Origin: Cerrena zonata
Lineage: Eukaryota; Basidiomycota; Agaricomycetes; Polyporales; Cerrenaceae
Direction: 5' to 3'
Assembly (NCBI GenBank): GCA_038087015.1
Contig: JASBNA010000009.1
Location: forward strand, 310,001 to 374,000
Length of the DNA stretch: 64,000 nt
How positions within the stretch are numbered: the first letter of the stretch is position 1; every line of letters starts with the position of its first letter. The notes under the pieces are model-generated. The model did not search any database. It saw only the letters and a list, made by a program, of their open reading frames with translations, and was not told the DNA's origin. This document shows, piece by piece, positions 24,090 through 35,947 of the stretch. Both the position numbers and the translations under genes were made by a program.

Positions 24090-26774
24090 ATGAGCCGGTC
24101 CACAGCATTCGCCCTTCTGCTAACATGTTTGCTTATTACTCCTTCGACGAATGCAATTTGGCCATTTCCTCCCAAAAGATTCAGTGGAAACTCACTTCTA
24201 CATGCTGGAACGATGAATGTCGAGACGGATGGACGAGTCGTGGCATTTGGAGACTTCAATGGAGACCAATTGTAAATACGATATTCGACAATGACACTTC
24301 GTCTACTGATTGCACTGTAAAGCCTCGACCTTATAACATTAGGTTCAGATGATCAAACATTTACAGTATATCTATGGAACCACGGTAAGTAACTATACTC
24401 ATGCGGTATTGCCCTATCAGGACTCACGAACTTAGATGATTATCGTTTCGTCCATGCTGGTGCGTTCCGCCATCCCCAGCGTGTTTACAACGTAGTCCCA
24501 GGGGACTTTACTCAAGACGGACGACTGGACATTCTGGTGGTCAGTCAGTCGCCCTCCTCGAATGAACTGGATGTGCAGGTATATGTTGCTTTGCCAGAGG
24601 GCGGATTTAGTATGTCAAGCGAAGTCCGTTACGTTGTCTCTCTTACATTCCTGTCCTACTAGACCTCAATCCTATTACCGGACCCCGCTCTGCAAGACCA
24701 CAACCTATCCCTATGGACATCAATGGAGACCTGAAAATTGATTTGTTCGGTGTCACGCCATCATCTCCGTCTACGTTCAAAGTATGGCAAAATGCTTGGA
24801 ATGCGTCAGAGACTACTGGCCCCATCTTCACGCTGTGCGTCAAAGCATGTCTATTCACACGTATTGATCTTATTAAAAAGGTTTTAGAGTCGACCCAAAG
24901 CTGGAGGGTGCTCAATGTACAATCTCCGATCCACACTTCAATGCAGCTGTGGACTTTAACGGCGATTGTCTTGCAGGTGAGCGAGGGAACATCAAACGAG
25001 AGCTCTATGAGTTGACTAAATCTTGTGACTTCTTAGACATCTTTCTAGTGTGCGATGAGCAAGGAAGTAATGGTTACAAGTACTTCCAAATTTGGGTCAA
25101 CAACAAGGACGCAGGATTCTCGTTAGCTCAACTTGGCCGGTTCCCCAAAGGCTTCCAATCAGTGACATTCAACGATGTCGGTATGTTGCCCCTGATACTT
25201 TCTCGTAAGCATTCTGATCCAACGAGACACGTTAAGACCGCGATGGAACTATGGACATGGTATTCGTAACCTGCGACTCGGTTTCTTCCACGACAGGTGT
25301 TGGCTCGGACTGCGCACTCAATATTGCTTACAACAAACAGCTGCCGTTGTGTAGCAGTACGACTGCTCCTAGCGTGAAAAATGGGAAACGAATATGCCGG
25401 CCGCCAACCAATCTCTGTACCGCCGACGATGACTTCCGATACAATCTCAATGAAGGCAGTGATAATCCTGTACGTACCATACACTCGAGGGGGACACATG
25501 TACAATCCTTATCTTTGTTCGATAGGACTACGTGAAGGTTCCCATCTCCACTATATTCCCTGCCTCTTCAACCACTTCGAAATCTTTATCCCTTCTTGTC
25601 AATGACGTCACACACAAACCTCCACTTCCCATTCCCCTGAAGTTCGGAGATGCGAACCAGGATGGTTTCCCGGACATCCTTGCTATTCTCGTTTCTGGTT
25701 CTGGCTCCAGCATTCAGAAGACACCTTACCTTGCGTACTCTGTCCCATGCCATAAGGGTGTCCCGGGATGCGATAACGATGGAAATGGCCGACGAGGATG
25801 GGATGTGTTGAAGAAAGGTGGTGAGGTTCTACGCGGTATCAAGGATGCCCGAGGCATTGCGTTTGTAGATATGGATGAGGACGTAAGTAACCAATTTCTC
25901 GCATCTGTTCACTTCAGTTCGTTGATGGTGTAATAGGGAACACTTGATGTCATGGTTCAGCGAACAGGAGAACAGGGAGAGGGAAATGTCCTCTTCGTGC
26001 AGAACAACTTCTACTATGATGCCTTCTTCCTCAAGGCCATCGGTACGACGGTACAACTTTCACAGAGTGAATGATGCTAATTTCCTTTCCAGTACTGAAT
26101 GGAGCCTGCGGCAGCGGACTGTGCACCGCTCCCAATGGAAGTTTCCGTTATCATGTAAGTCCTCCATCCTCGTCAATTTCGGCAGACGTCAATACCTGAC
26201 GCCATGATATCTAGCCTTTCGGTGTCAGTTACTCAGGTGCTACGTATAAGTACACAGTGCTTGACACGTCTGGGCGCCGTTCAGCAGCAGAAGGTAACTC
26301 TTTTGTCCGTTGCACCTTGAAACCATAAACTAATACCGTGATAGTTGCACAATTACCTCAAACAGCCTATCAATCACTCCTTACCCCTTACGCTTACTTC
26401 GGGCTAGGGAGGACAAATAACTACATCGAAAACCTTTTCGTTGGATCTACCAAACACACTCCAGAACACTATATCAACATGGAGGGTGTCATTCCTAACT
26501 CGAAAGTTGTCATTATTCCTGCAGGCTCAGATGATGGAATGTGGAAGAGAGAACTGTACCTTAGACCCGGAGAGTGGATTGTCTGGGTGACAGTCTCTGT
26601 CGTTGGCGCTATGATCATTTTGGCAATCCTCGTTGGTGTCATGCATCTCAATGAGAAGGTACGTCAGAGATGTTCAATATTCGAGAACTGTTCTAATATT
26701 ATTCCATGTTGTAGAGGGAAGACGAGCTTGAACGGAGAAGGGCTTCTCATCATATCAACTTCGACGCATTGTAA
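24090..26774 (+). CDS. FG-GAP/VCBS repeat membrane protein, T-cell immunomodulatory protein (ITFG1/TIP) family
   Basis: Type I membrane protein with an extracellular or lumenal beta-propeller. The start gives a signal peptide (MSRSTAFALLLTCLLITPSTNA). FG-GAP-like repeats follow across many short exons: FGDFNGDQL, VPGDFTQDGRLDILVV, MDINGDLKIDLFG, VDFNGDCLA, FGDANQDGFPDIL and FVDMDEDG. Conserved family blocks near the end include PYAYFGLGRTNNYIENLFVG. A single transmembrane helix (WIVWVTVSVVGAMIILAILVG) is followed by a short charged tail reached through a last intron (MHLNEK then REDELERRRASHHINFDAL), stop at 26772-26774. Molecular role in fungi is unclear; in animals the family is linked to cell-surface signalling. 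Confidence 0.85.
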
Positions 26775-26881
26775 CGATATACATATAGACTCTCCTAAGT
26801 TATTCTTCGCTTGTATACCCCACGGAAACCTCATCATTTGGTATATGACTATAGTTTATTCCAATTCCAGCCGCCTTGTAG

Positions 26882-28044
26882 TCAACGTATAAATAACCAC
26901 TGTTTATCCTTTCCATCGCCACTTATAACCCTAACCTTCCCTTCAGATTCCAGTTTGCGTAAATGTAAGTCGACTCCATGCGCAGCAGGTTCCCATAAGG
27001 ATTGGGGATAATCCTTGTAAATGACACCAACAATATCCCACGTTGTCCAAATCGAGTCTTCCTGCGATTGTACCGAGTTTTTGGATGTAAGTACCTGGAT
27101 GACCTGGTTCTCGCGATCTACTCTGTGTTGCAGGTATGTAGCGATCCTTCCTGACCCCTCCGTCACTTCAGGTCCGTGACCGGGGTACAAAACGGTGTAA
27201 GGGCTCTCTCGATTGAAATCAAGAAGTTTACGCAGACTCGACATGTATACTCCGAGGTCCTCGAAAACCGCAGTTCCTTGTCCGAGGATTGTGTCCGCAG
27301 TAAATAACGCCTGGTCTGGTTTGAAATATAGACATATTGAATCCGGAGTGTGTCCAGGAGTATGTACTACGATGAGGTCTGTAGACTCGGAACTAGTGGT
27401 CGTGGTTGCAATTTTCTGCCCATCTTGCAGATCATGGAGGAGATTGCCCGACGATGACGGAGTTACGTCGGTGACTGGAAGCGACTGTAGCACTTTATCG
27501 ATGGTCTCGTCTGGTGACGAAAGAGGGAATTTATGCACCCGCGGTGGAACGAAAGTGCCATTGTTCTCATTCCAGAGAGTTCGCACCAGGTTTAGTACTG
27601 ATGGCAGACCACCAATGTGATCACCGTGACGGTGTGTAATAATGATATCTGAAACGAGTTGCGCTCCTTTCTCGGATGCGTGGGTCTCCAATGCTTCCCT
27701 CAGAAGTGGGGTGTAGGAATCAATTCCCTGGCCGGCATCCACTAGGACGAAGGGATTACGTTGTCCGACAAGGTACGTATTTGTACCTAACGAGGAACGG
27801 TATCAAGTAGACGTTCTTGACATAATGCCGTCATATCCTTACCTTGTAGCGTGTATTTTCCTGGGTTCTGTGTCCAGCCATTGAGCCACACGAGAACCTC
27901 GTGTTCACATGCTAACGCTGCTCACCTGCCCAAGAATCCGGATGACGTTTTTACTAAGCTACGGGCGCAGTAAGAGAGCATGTTGCCTGTCAGAAAATTA
28001 CGACTCACTCTGCCGACGGAAGGGAGGTCAACAAGCTTTTCCAT
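26882..28044 (-). CDS. Metallo-beta-lactamase-fold hydrolase, LACTB2-like
   Basis: Start at 28042-28044 gives MEKLVDLPSVGRLS. Three introns join KNVIRILGQ to NPGKYTLQ to GTNTYLVGQRNPFVLVDAGQG, the standard opening of LACTB2-type proteins. Metal ligands are present: THRHGDHIGG, then HTPGHTPDS, FTADTILG and YPGHGPEV. The C-terminal winged-helix part (WDIVGVIYKDYP...AAHGVDLHLRKLESEGKV) is also typical. Relatives act as zinc-dependent endoribonucleases or hydrolases; polyketide thioesterase partners use the same fold, but no polyketide synthase lies here. It is convergent with the FG-GAP gene (about 107 bp apart) and divergent from Dicer. Confidence 0.9.
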
Positions 28045-28368
28045 ATTGCTTTTGGACGTTTACAAGCGAATCTGGAAGCTGCAGGAAAGGATGACACTAT
28101 ATACTTCCCGGGCACCAAGTCGTTATCTAGGCGAGCTCTGGCGTGCTGGTAGAGGGGTCAAGATAAGATGTGACAGGTTTCGGAAGATGAACTTGAACCT
28201 TCGCGGAGATGGACCCACAATGGAAGACGCCCTAATGCCACTTATAAGGCGCACCACGTACGCACAGGTTCACTTGAAAAAACCCGCGCTCAACGCTCAT
28301 GTTCCTTCGACCTCGGCGATGAGAATTTCTTTCGTTTGATTTCACCTGACTTCAACTCGATTGTAACC
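28045..28368. promoter_or_regulatory. Shared divergent promoter region of LACTB2-like and Dicer genes
   Basis: About 324 bp separate the two start codons. No convincing TATA box or repeat. Read-through frames here lack homology. Confidence 0.4.
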
Positions 28369-31300
28369 ATGACCGTGAATTTGGATGAAATCAATGAAGT
28401 GCTGCTACCTAGACGGTACCAAGAGGAGATTTTTACTCGAGCTCAAGAAAGAAATGTCATTGCCGCACTCGACACAGGAAGTGGAAAAACCTATATTAGC
28501 ACCCTTCTAATCAAATGGATCGCGACCGTCAGTGCCGGTCAGGGCAAGATCATCGTCTTCCTCGTCCCGAAGGTAGCTTTGGTCGAGCAACAAGGGGACT
28601 TCATAGCCAAGGAGACCACGTTACGAGTCAGCAAGTGCTATGGCGCTACCGCTATAGACCTCGCTGACCGACGGAGTTGGAAGAAGGAAATTGAGGAGCA
28701 CGATGTCCTAGTGATGACCGGTGTGTGTTTAGTTATAATCCCTCGTGCGGCCTTGCTAGGCTCAGAGGCCATTCTGCGTCTCAAGAAGGTGTCAGTCACC
28801 TTCGAGGACTCGGAGAATGACCTCTGAGATCTTATTATTCGATCACTGCGGCATGATTGCAGTGTTTATCATCTTTGCAAGTCCTTAATACAATTGGTTC
28901 GCGCCAGCCGGTCAAGACAGTTTATGTGTAATCCGCTCGTTGGGGGCTACTGTCCACTTGTGTACGGACTGTTATATGTTGGACGGTCATCGGTTTCGTT
29001 CAGTTCGACTATGTCCGCATGCCGCTCAATATCTCAGGACTGCTGTTATTTGGGAACGATTGCAGAAGCACGTCTGACATGCTGCTTTATTTGCACATCT
29101 TGCAGCTTTGATCCCTTGGTCATTGGCAGTTCTATACATATGGCCTATGTTGCTGTGGGGAACAGGGACAGGCGGGCCCCATCTTTTTCCTACCATGTGT
29201 TGTGTGGCGACCGTCCTTACGTTATTCTGGTTCCACGCTGTTAGTTTGGCAATACTTATATTTCACCACCTAGCGCACCGCAGCGCGAAAGCCGTTATCA
29301 TAGAAAAACTTCGATAGCGTCGGAATGTGACTATTACATACATCCCTCTAAGCACTAACTGAATGGTATTGATAAAGTCAATGCCATTCTCTTGCTGCAT
29401 GGAAACCTGGATGACATAGCACCTTTTGTCGATTTTGAGGATGTGCTAACGGCTTTCGCAACACCATTTCATCATCAACTCTTGCTGACTTTTCTTTTTG
29501 CTCAGCTCAAATCTTTTTGAATATCCTTACGCATTCTTTGTGGAACATGGATAAGGTTTGTTGATGCGTACTCTTCGTTTGTACGCTTTCCTCAGCTTTC
29601 ATCAGGTAGCGCTCATGGTTTTCGATGAATGCCATCACACGAGGAAGAACCACGCATACAACGGCATCATGCGGGAATACTTTCAGATTCCTCTCGAAAA
29701 TAGGCCGAAAGTATTTGGTATGACGGCTTCACCTATATGGAATCCTAGGGATGCTGTTGAATCGCTGGCGACCCTCGAACGAAACCTAGATGCCAAGGTC
29801 ATTGCTGTGAGAGAGCACGTCGACGAATTGGCGGATCATTCTCCAAAACCTCAAGAGGTACTTTAACCTCATAATCTCTTTCGATCATAACTTACATCAA
29901 GATATAGATTGTTCACGAGTACCCTAATCCACCGGATGTGTATCCTTGTTACGGCAAACTTACGCTGTGGGAACGTCTCGACTTGGACGAGATTCCTGTC
30001 GAACTCGGATTTCCTGTCAACAAAATCAAAACCCGATACGAAGTTACTTACAACAGTCTCGGACTCTTCGGAGCCGAACTTTTCCTATACATCGACATCA
30101 AACACCGCATACTCCAAATCCTAAATCAAGCCGATGAGGAAGCAGAATATCCTGTCTTCCTGCCTATGTCCAATGGCAACGACATGCCACCGCTGGACCC
30201 CAAGTTTACACCTGAACTCGATGCTCTCAGCCAAATTCTTGCCGAATTCCAATGTTTCTTTGAAGATGAGAATGACCCGGACGTTGTGCCAATCAGGGTA
30301 CTTCTCGAGTGGTGCTCGCCCAAAGTTCGAGACCTTGCAGATCTGTTGTTCAAATATTACACAACCGATTTTCAAGGGATCGTCTTTGTGGAGCAAAGAC
30401 ACGTTGCCGCCTGCCTTTCCCGTATTCTGCCCCGTATCCCTCAACTGGAACCTTACATACGAAGTTCCCAATTAATAGGACACGGCGCTAGTAACATGGC
30501 AAAGTCGCAGGTGAGAGGTATGGCCTTGAAGACACAGCAAGATGTTGTTAGAATGTTCCGTGATCGTGAAGTGAACTTGCGTGCGCATCAAACTTCTTCT
30601 CTGTGATTGAATTCGAACTGATAGGGCCTGTCAAATAGTCGTTGCTACCTCCGTGGCAGAAGAAGGACTTGACTTCCCAGTACGCTCTGATCTTGAGCAT
30701 CTAACTCTATCGGGCTTATATTTCGCTTTTTACAGGCCTGTGAACTCGTTATCCGTTTCGATCCCATCCAACACATGGTTGGATACATTCAGTCCCGTGG
30801 ACGTGCCCGGCAGAAGCTAGCTACATTCATCGTTATGATTCAGCAAGGACAAGCAACACACGCAGAACGCTACCGCGCCTTCTCTGAGACCGAACCCGAG
30901 CTAAAACGTGTTTACCAAACTCGTGATGATCGTGTCAATCAGCATCTCGAGGAAGAAGACGAAGGGTGCGAAGACCCCGATGACATTGCTGAACGAGAAC
31001 GATTCGTCGTACCCTCTACTGGAGCCGTCCTTACCTACAATACTGCTATTGGGCTCTTGAATCATCTATGTTCTCTAATCCCTCGCGATCGTTTCACCCC
31101 CGTTCATGTACCCCAATATACCGGCGATTTTGAATCTGTATTGCAATTACCATCTAGTCTTCCCCTCCCTCCCGAACACCTCATTTTCATAGGTCCTCCC
31201 CGTCGTTCCAAGAAAGAAGCGAAACGTGCCGTCGCCTTTCTGGCAGTAAAGCGCCTACATGCTCTCAACGTATTTGACGACTATCTTCTCCCCGCTAAGG

Positions 31301-33846
31301 CCCATAGCGGCGATAACGAGGATGCAGATGGTCGACCGATCGGAGATGTTAGCAAGATTCCCGACACCATGGACGTCCTCGTCAAGGATCCTTGGACACG
31401 AGGCGCTTCTCAATGGTTGCATGTCATCTACGTCGATGGTCGAGCCACTGCTGGTCTTGTCACCGGCTCTGTACTCCCTCCAGTTGACGTCGTTTGTGAT
31501 GGCGACTATGTTTTCACAGAAAAGGCCCAGCTAATCGAATTCGATTTTGGAGAAGAGTCCAACCAACGACGTGCAATGGAAGACTTCACAAGAATGGGTC
31601 TATGGTGGTGCATCACTGGCAGAGGCATATCTCTTCCCTTGACGTGCTACCTTGTTCCCATCACGCCAGGACAGGAGGTAGACTGGGAAGCGATTTACTT
31701 CGCCGTTCGTCAACCGTACGGATCGGCTGACTGGTCAAACATCGATGAATCTCACTATAATCGCCTCCTGGTAATGTGTAATAGAGAATACGGACGCCCT
31801 CTGCTTCTGCGTAGCGTTAGGCATGACTTAACCCCATTGTCCGAACCTCCAGAGAGCGGTACACGTGAATCCGGTTTCCCAACTTATCAGGATTTCTTCC
31901 GCAAAAAATACACACGACAAGGCGTTGCTCCTGAGATTCCTTCCGACGGTCCCTGTATCGAAGCTCAGCCGTTCCCCAGACAATCCTCAAGTGGCTACCA
32001 ACTCGACGGCAGTTACAAGAGTACCGCTAACCCCAAACCGAACCCACCCGTCATTATGATACAGAAAATGTGCAGGTGGCTTCCATTTTCGTTCGACATC
32101 TACCGCACTTTCCACTTCCTACCGGAGCTTGGGCAGCGCGTAACTGACGTTTATCGGGCCCGGTTGGCTCGCTTTGATCTTGGACTACCACCAATTAACG
32201 ATGACCTCATGGTGCAAGCCTTAACTCTCCCCGGTGCCTCCGCGGGTTTCAATAATCAACGTCTCGAAACCCTCGGAGATGCCGTCCTCAAACTGTGCAG
32301 CGTCGTCCACTTATTCAACAAATTCCCTCACCGCCATGAAGGCCAGCTCGATGTCTTACGTCGCAACTCGGTATCAAACCGAACTCTTCTCGCCCGTGCT
32401 AAAGAGCAGGATCTTGAACAATACCTCACTTGTGAACCTCGCTCGATGCGTGTTTGGAGGTTTACTCTGCCTAAGGACCAATACGACTACCCAGAACGTC
32501 CTACTCGAACGGCTCTTCGTCGATTCCCTAGGAGAAGTCTTCAAGATTGTATGGAAGCCCTCCTAGGTGCCAGCTTTGTCACAGGTGGTATCGACATGGC
32601 TCTAATCACAGGAGAATCCGTGGGTCTTAGCATGGGAGGTCGACTACCTTGGATACTACGTTACCCTCTACGTCCTGAGACTCCTGTGTCTCCGTTATTT
32701 GCCGAGTTGCAAGAAGCATTGGGATACCAGTTCCGTTGTGGAACGCTGCTGCTAGAAGCAGTGACTCACCCTTCTTTCAAATCTACAGATTGTACTTCAT
32801 ACCAACGTCTCGAATGGGTCGGTGATGGTGAGTTTGACTAGTCTTTTCTCATAATAACACTCTCTAACTTCGGATACAGCTCTCATCGACCTCGTAGTTA
32901 TGCGATACCTTTATCAAAAATTCCCCAAGGCTACGTCAGGGCAACTGTCCTGGGCACGCTCCAAAGCGGTTTGTGCCCCCGCGCTTGCCTACGTAGCCGT
33001 CAAATACCTCCAACTCCACAAAATGCTCCTGGTGAACAATGTGGAACTCAGCATGGCAATTGGACGTTATGTCCCAGTTCTCGAGCAGACCACCGGTGAT
33101 GACATTACCATCAACGGGTGGAAACAAGATCCTCCGAAGGCTCTGAGTGATGTTTTAGAAAGTGTTTTAGGTGCAGTCTTCGTCGACTGCGGTTATGACT
33201 TCGAGAAGACTTCTGTGGTCGCCGAGACTGCACTGCAGGATCTTCTCATAACACTAACTCCGGATATGCCGAAGGACCCCGTATCCACCCTGATGGTGTG
33301 GTCAGCTCGATCTGGTTGTCGTAAAATTAGTTTTAGGTGAGTAATTAGTATACAAAAAAAACTCACATTAGCTAAATCCCTCTCAGGAAATCACAAAGTC
33401 GCCCAGAAATGCGACGAAACGACTGCGTCTCGGTCATTGTACACGATTTCGCAGTCGTCGGACCCATTTCTGCCGCAAATTTGTCTCTTGCCAAAGGTTT
33501 AGCCTCGGAACGTGCTCGTCAGGTCCTCGACGACCCGACGAGCGAATACCATCTCTTGAAGATCTGTGATTGTAATGAAGAGATGGTTGTGGATGAGCCT
33601 ATTCTGGAGGCTGTGGTTGATACCACTGAGCGCAAACTTGATGATGAAACGGCGGAAGGGTTCGCTGCCCTAGCCAAGATTGCTGTCACCGAAGTGGAGG
33701 GTGACATTGATGGTGTACCAATTTCTGAAGAAGATCAAGAAGAGGAAGAAGAAATTGTCCCATTTACCGAGCCCGACAATGAAGAAGTGGATGGATTGGA
33801 GACCCTGCAGGATGGACTGGCAATCATGCAATGTGAGATACTCTAA
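28369..33846 (+). CDS. DCL: Dicer-like endoribonuclease (helicase plus tandem RNase III)
   Basis: Cuts double-stranded RNA into small RNAs for silencing. Eight exons (28369-28720, 29506-29555, 29606-29857, 29908-30580, 30639-30679, 30736-32827, 32880-33336, 33387-33846) give 1,458 aa with all phases consistent. Order: helicase with Walker A LDTGSGKT and box II DECHH, MTASP, then TSVAEEGLDFP and QSRGRARQ. A Dicer-dimer-like region (TAIGLLNHLCSLIPRD) follows, then RNase IIIa (RLETLGDAVLK, DCMEALLGASF) and RNase IIIb (RLEWVGDALIDLVV, DVLESVLGAVFVDCG), catalytic acidic residues kept in both. No clear PAZ or dsRNA-binding domain is seen, as in many fungal Dicers. The acidic C-terminus (EEDQEEEEEIVPF) is unusual. 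The first intron is 785 nt, against about 50 elsewhere. Confidence 0.93.
28761..28828 (+). repeat. Imperfect hairpin inside the first Dicer intron
   Basis: Arms of about 31-32 nt (28761-28791 and 28797-28828) are separated by a 5-nt loop. Pairing is continuous at both ends (CTCAGAGG and GAAGGTG) with mismatches in the middle. Size and bulges resemble a small RNA precursor; processing is unproven. Confidence 0.6.
29361..29389 (+). repeat. Short hairpin in the same Dicer intron
   Basis: GAATGGTATTGA pairs with TCAATGCCATTC across a 5-nt loop; in RNA all 12 positions pair, one as G-U. About 115 nt before the intron's 3' splice site. Confidence 0.5.
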
Positions 33847-34421
33847 CCTTAAGCACAGGACGTTGTGAGAATGCGGAGCATCCTGATTGTGTATTGTCAA
33901 AACCTCAGGTGAATCCCCCGCCCACCTCGTCGCTCCTGCTTCCTTGGCTTGCCTGAGAGGTCAAGGAAGCAGGAGCGACGAGGTGGGCGGGGGATGCCCT
34001 TCTATTTTCATACATACTCAGGGCGCTCCCCTTTCTCACCACATCCTGTGCTGAAGCTCCAGGTATCGTTTCCGTGGTCAGTGTATCCTCAAGGTGTTCC
34101 GGATTATGAATCAACGAAATTATCGGCTTCGCATTTGAACCTGTTATCTACCTCTGTACAACATTTATGCCCACAGTCTGATGTGTATTTAGTACTGAAT
34201 TTTGTGTATAGCATTTGTGAACGTCCCCTTTGGACAATCCAGGAACATTAGAGCTGTGAATCCAGAAGTCATGCCTTGACTTCCGACATCCGTCTTACTC
34301 TTATCCATCTTAGTCATCTAATCGATAACTTAGCCCCAGAAGCACAATGTAAGTTCGGATCGTCAATTCACTAAATGACGAAAACCTTTCTTGTTCTGAC
34401 ACCTTTCCACAACGTCTTACC
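33847..34421. other. Intergenic region after Dicer, holding a perfect hairpin
   Basis: Dicer 3' region and promoter of the next plus-strand gene. The hairpin is listed separately; nothing else recognised. Confidence 0.6.
33913..33995. repeat. Perfect 34-bp inverted repeat with 15-nt loop, 66 bp after the Dicer stop
   Basis: Left arm 33913-33946 and right arm 33962-33995 are exact reverse complements over 34 nt, GC-rich, with loop GCTTGCCTGAGAGGT. Flanks do not pair. It falls where the Dicer 3' UTR should be. Possible roles: RNA hairpin cut by Dicer itself, strong 3' structure, or a recent inverted duplication. Confidence 0.85.
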
Positions 34422-35291
34422 ATGGCTCATCTCGCTAGTCCCCAACTTCTTCAACGCCTGAGAGGTCTCTACCCTACCCAGGCTGGCAATGTATCCCATC
34501 CATGGTACATAGTCACGGCAGTAGCATTTAGTGCAAGCAACAAACCAGACGCTGCCGCCGCCGTTTTCAAGTATGCCTTGGAGGATTTAGAGACGTCAAA
34601 TACCACAGAGAATCTTCACGCGACGAAACTCACAGTAGCTAAGAAGACTAGAGAAGCAATTTTACAATCTGGTCTATTGAGTGGTTATGCAAGGGTAGGC
34701 TCGTACAGAATCCCGAACTTTGTAACGCTTCTCTGATGTCATAGAAAGGCTATCAACAGCTTGGTCGCTCTGCACGGAGTGACCCCACCAGAACTGCAGG
34801 AGAAGAGCATCGTTCGGTAAGTGATAGTAGATTTGACACAATAGTCCCACTAAACATAACAACTTTCGAAGCGATACTAATAAACACTTGAACGAAGTCG
34901 CGAACCATGGTGAGCGGCTCTTTCAAGCAATGTATGGAAACAACGCAGCGAACGTCCAGACGTTACTGGACAAGGTCTACCCAGACATGGGTGAGTGTTG
35001 CAGTACGTACAAACCCTGCACGACTGACGAGTATGTGCAGGATGGTTCTCAAACACTGTTGGATATGGTATCACGTACGGAGGGACCGATATCTTGACAC
35101 AATCCGAGTCCTCTTTTGTCATCGCGACTGCAAACATTTGCATGGACACACCGCGACAAATTGCGTGGCATCTTGCGAATGCGCGAAACGGAGGTGCAAC
35201 GTTGGAGGAGACAAAGGCAGTAAGGCAAATTGCGATGGAGGTTGCATCCACTTCGGGAGTTCAGTGGACGGATGAGGTGCCCGAAGTATGA
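34422..35291 (+). CDS. AhpD/carboxymuconolactone decarboxylase-like protein
   Basis: Small helical protein of the fungal AhpD-like/CMD-like group. Exons give MAHLASPQLLQRLRGLYPTQAG, then HPWYIVTAVAFSASNKPDAAAAVFKYAL, KKTREAILQSGLLSGYA, AINSLVALHGVTPPEL, GERLFQAMYGNNA, and finally DILTQSESSFVIATANICMDTPRQIAWHL. Four exons separated by short introns keep frame to the stop at 35289-35291. The CXXC redox pair of bacterial AhpD is not evident, so peroxidase-reductant activity is doubtful. Function in fungi is unknown. Transcribed in the same direction as Dicer but with its own 575-bp upstream region. Confidence 0.75.
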
Positions 35292-35947
35292 CCCTTCCTG
35301 TCTAAGATCATGTACACCCTCTAAGATAGATGCATAGCTTACAATTGACTACGTTTAGACTTGCAGGATCCTAGCTCGCCTCTCTGTAGAGCACATTTTC
35401 AGTAACGGGGTTTCTGCTCCCTTGTCGAAAACCTTTCAAGTCGATATGTGTCTGCTTGTGATTATTGGGGAGATACATTGCTCCCGAGAGCCGCCCAGCT
35501 CCCTGGAAGAAGAGCTAGTCTCCGTGACTGACCACATATACTGATGAAAGTGGAATGATAAGGACTTCGAATTCCTGTGAGTGGCGTATCCCAAAATGGT
35601 AAGGACTGAATTCGAGTTCTGTGGTCGTGGTAGCAAAGGGAGAGGCTACTACATAGTATTTCCTTGAATAAAGCTATAGTTATGAGTAGTAGAACACTCG
35701 ATGTTGGAATATGATGGAACGACAATGTACTGCCAGTAACAAACTGAGTTTACTGAGGAATGTTGAATGGCAAAGAGGCGTAGACAATTTTCACACGGCC
35801 AGTATCGGTTCACCCAAAGTGGCACGTAGGGCGCCTAAAGTTGAATACAACTTCCTCCTCTCTACCACTCGCATTTTGCTCTACAGTTACCCTCGCCCCT
35901 TTTGAAGCGACAAGTGGGTCGTTGGACGTGTTAAAAGGGTCGACAAA
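35292..35947. other. Intergenic, upstream of the WD40 gene
   Basis: No motif or repeat recognised beyond ordinary AT-rich sequence; presumably holds the WD40-gene promoter. Confidence 0.55.

Noticed and set aside
28120..28339. 119-aa plus-strand frame upstream of Dicer as an extra 5' exon
   Set aside because: It overlaps the start of the divergent LACTB2-like gene, ends in a stop before the Dicer ATG, and lacks homology to Dicer.
28894..29317. Open frames inside the long Dicer intron as a possible inserted gene
   Set aside because: No recognisable motif; the flanking exons join in frame across it (VLVMT to AQIFLNIL), so it is intron.
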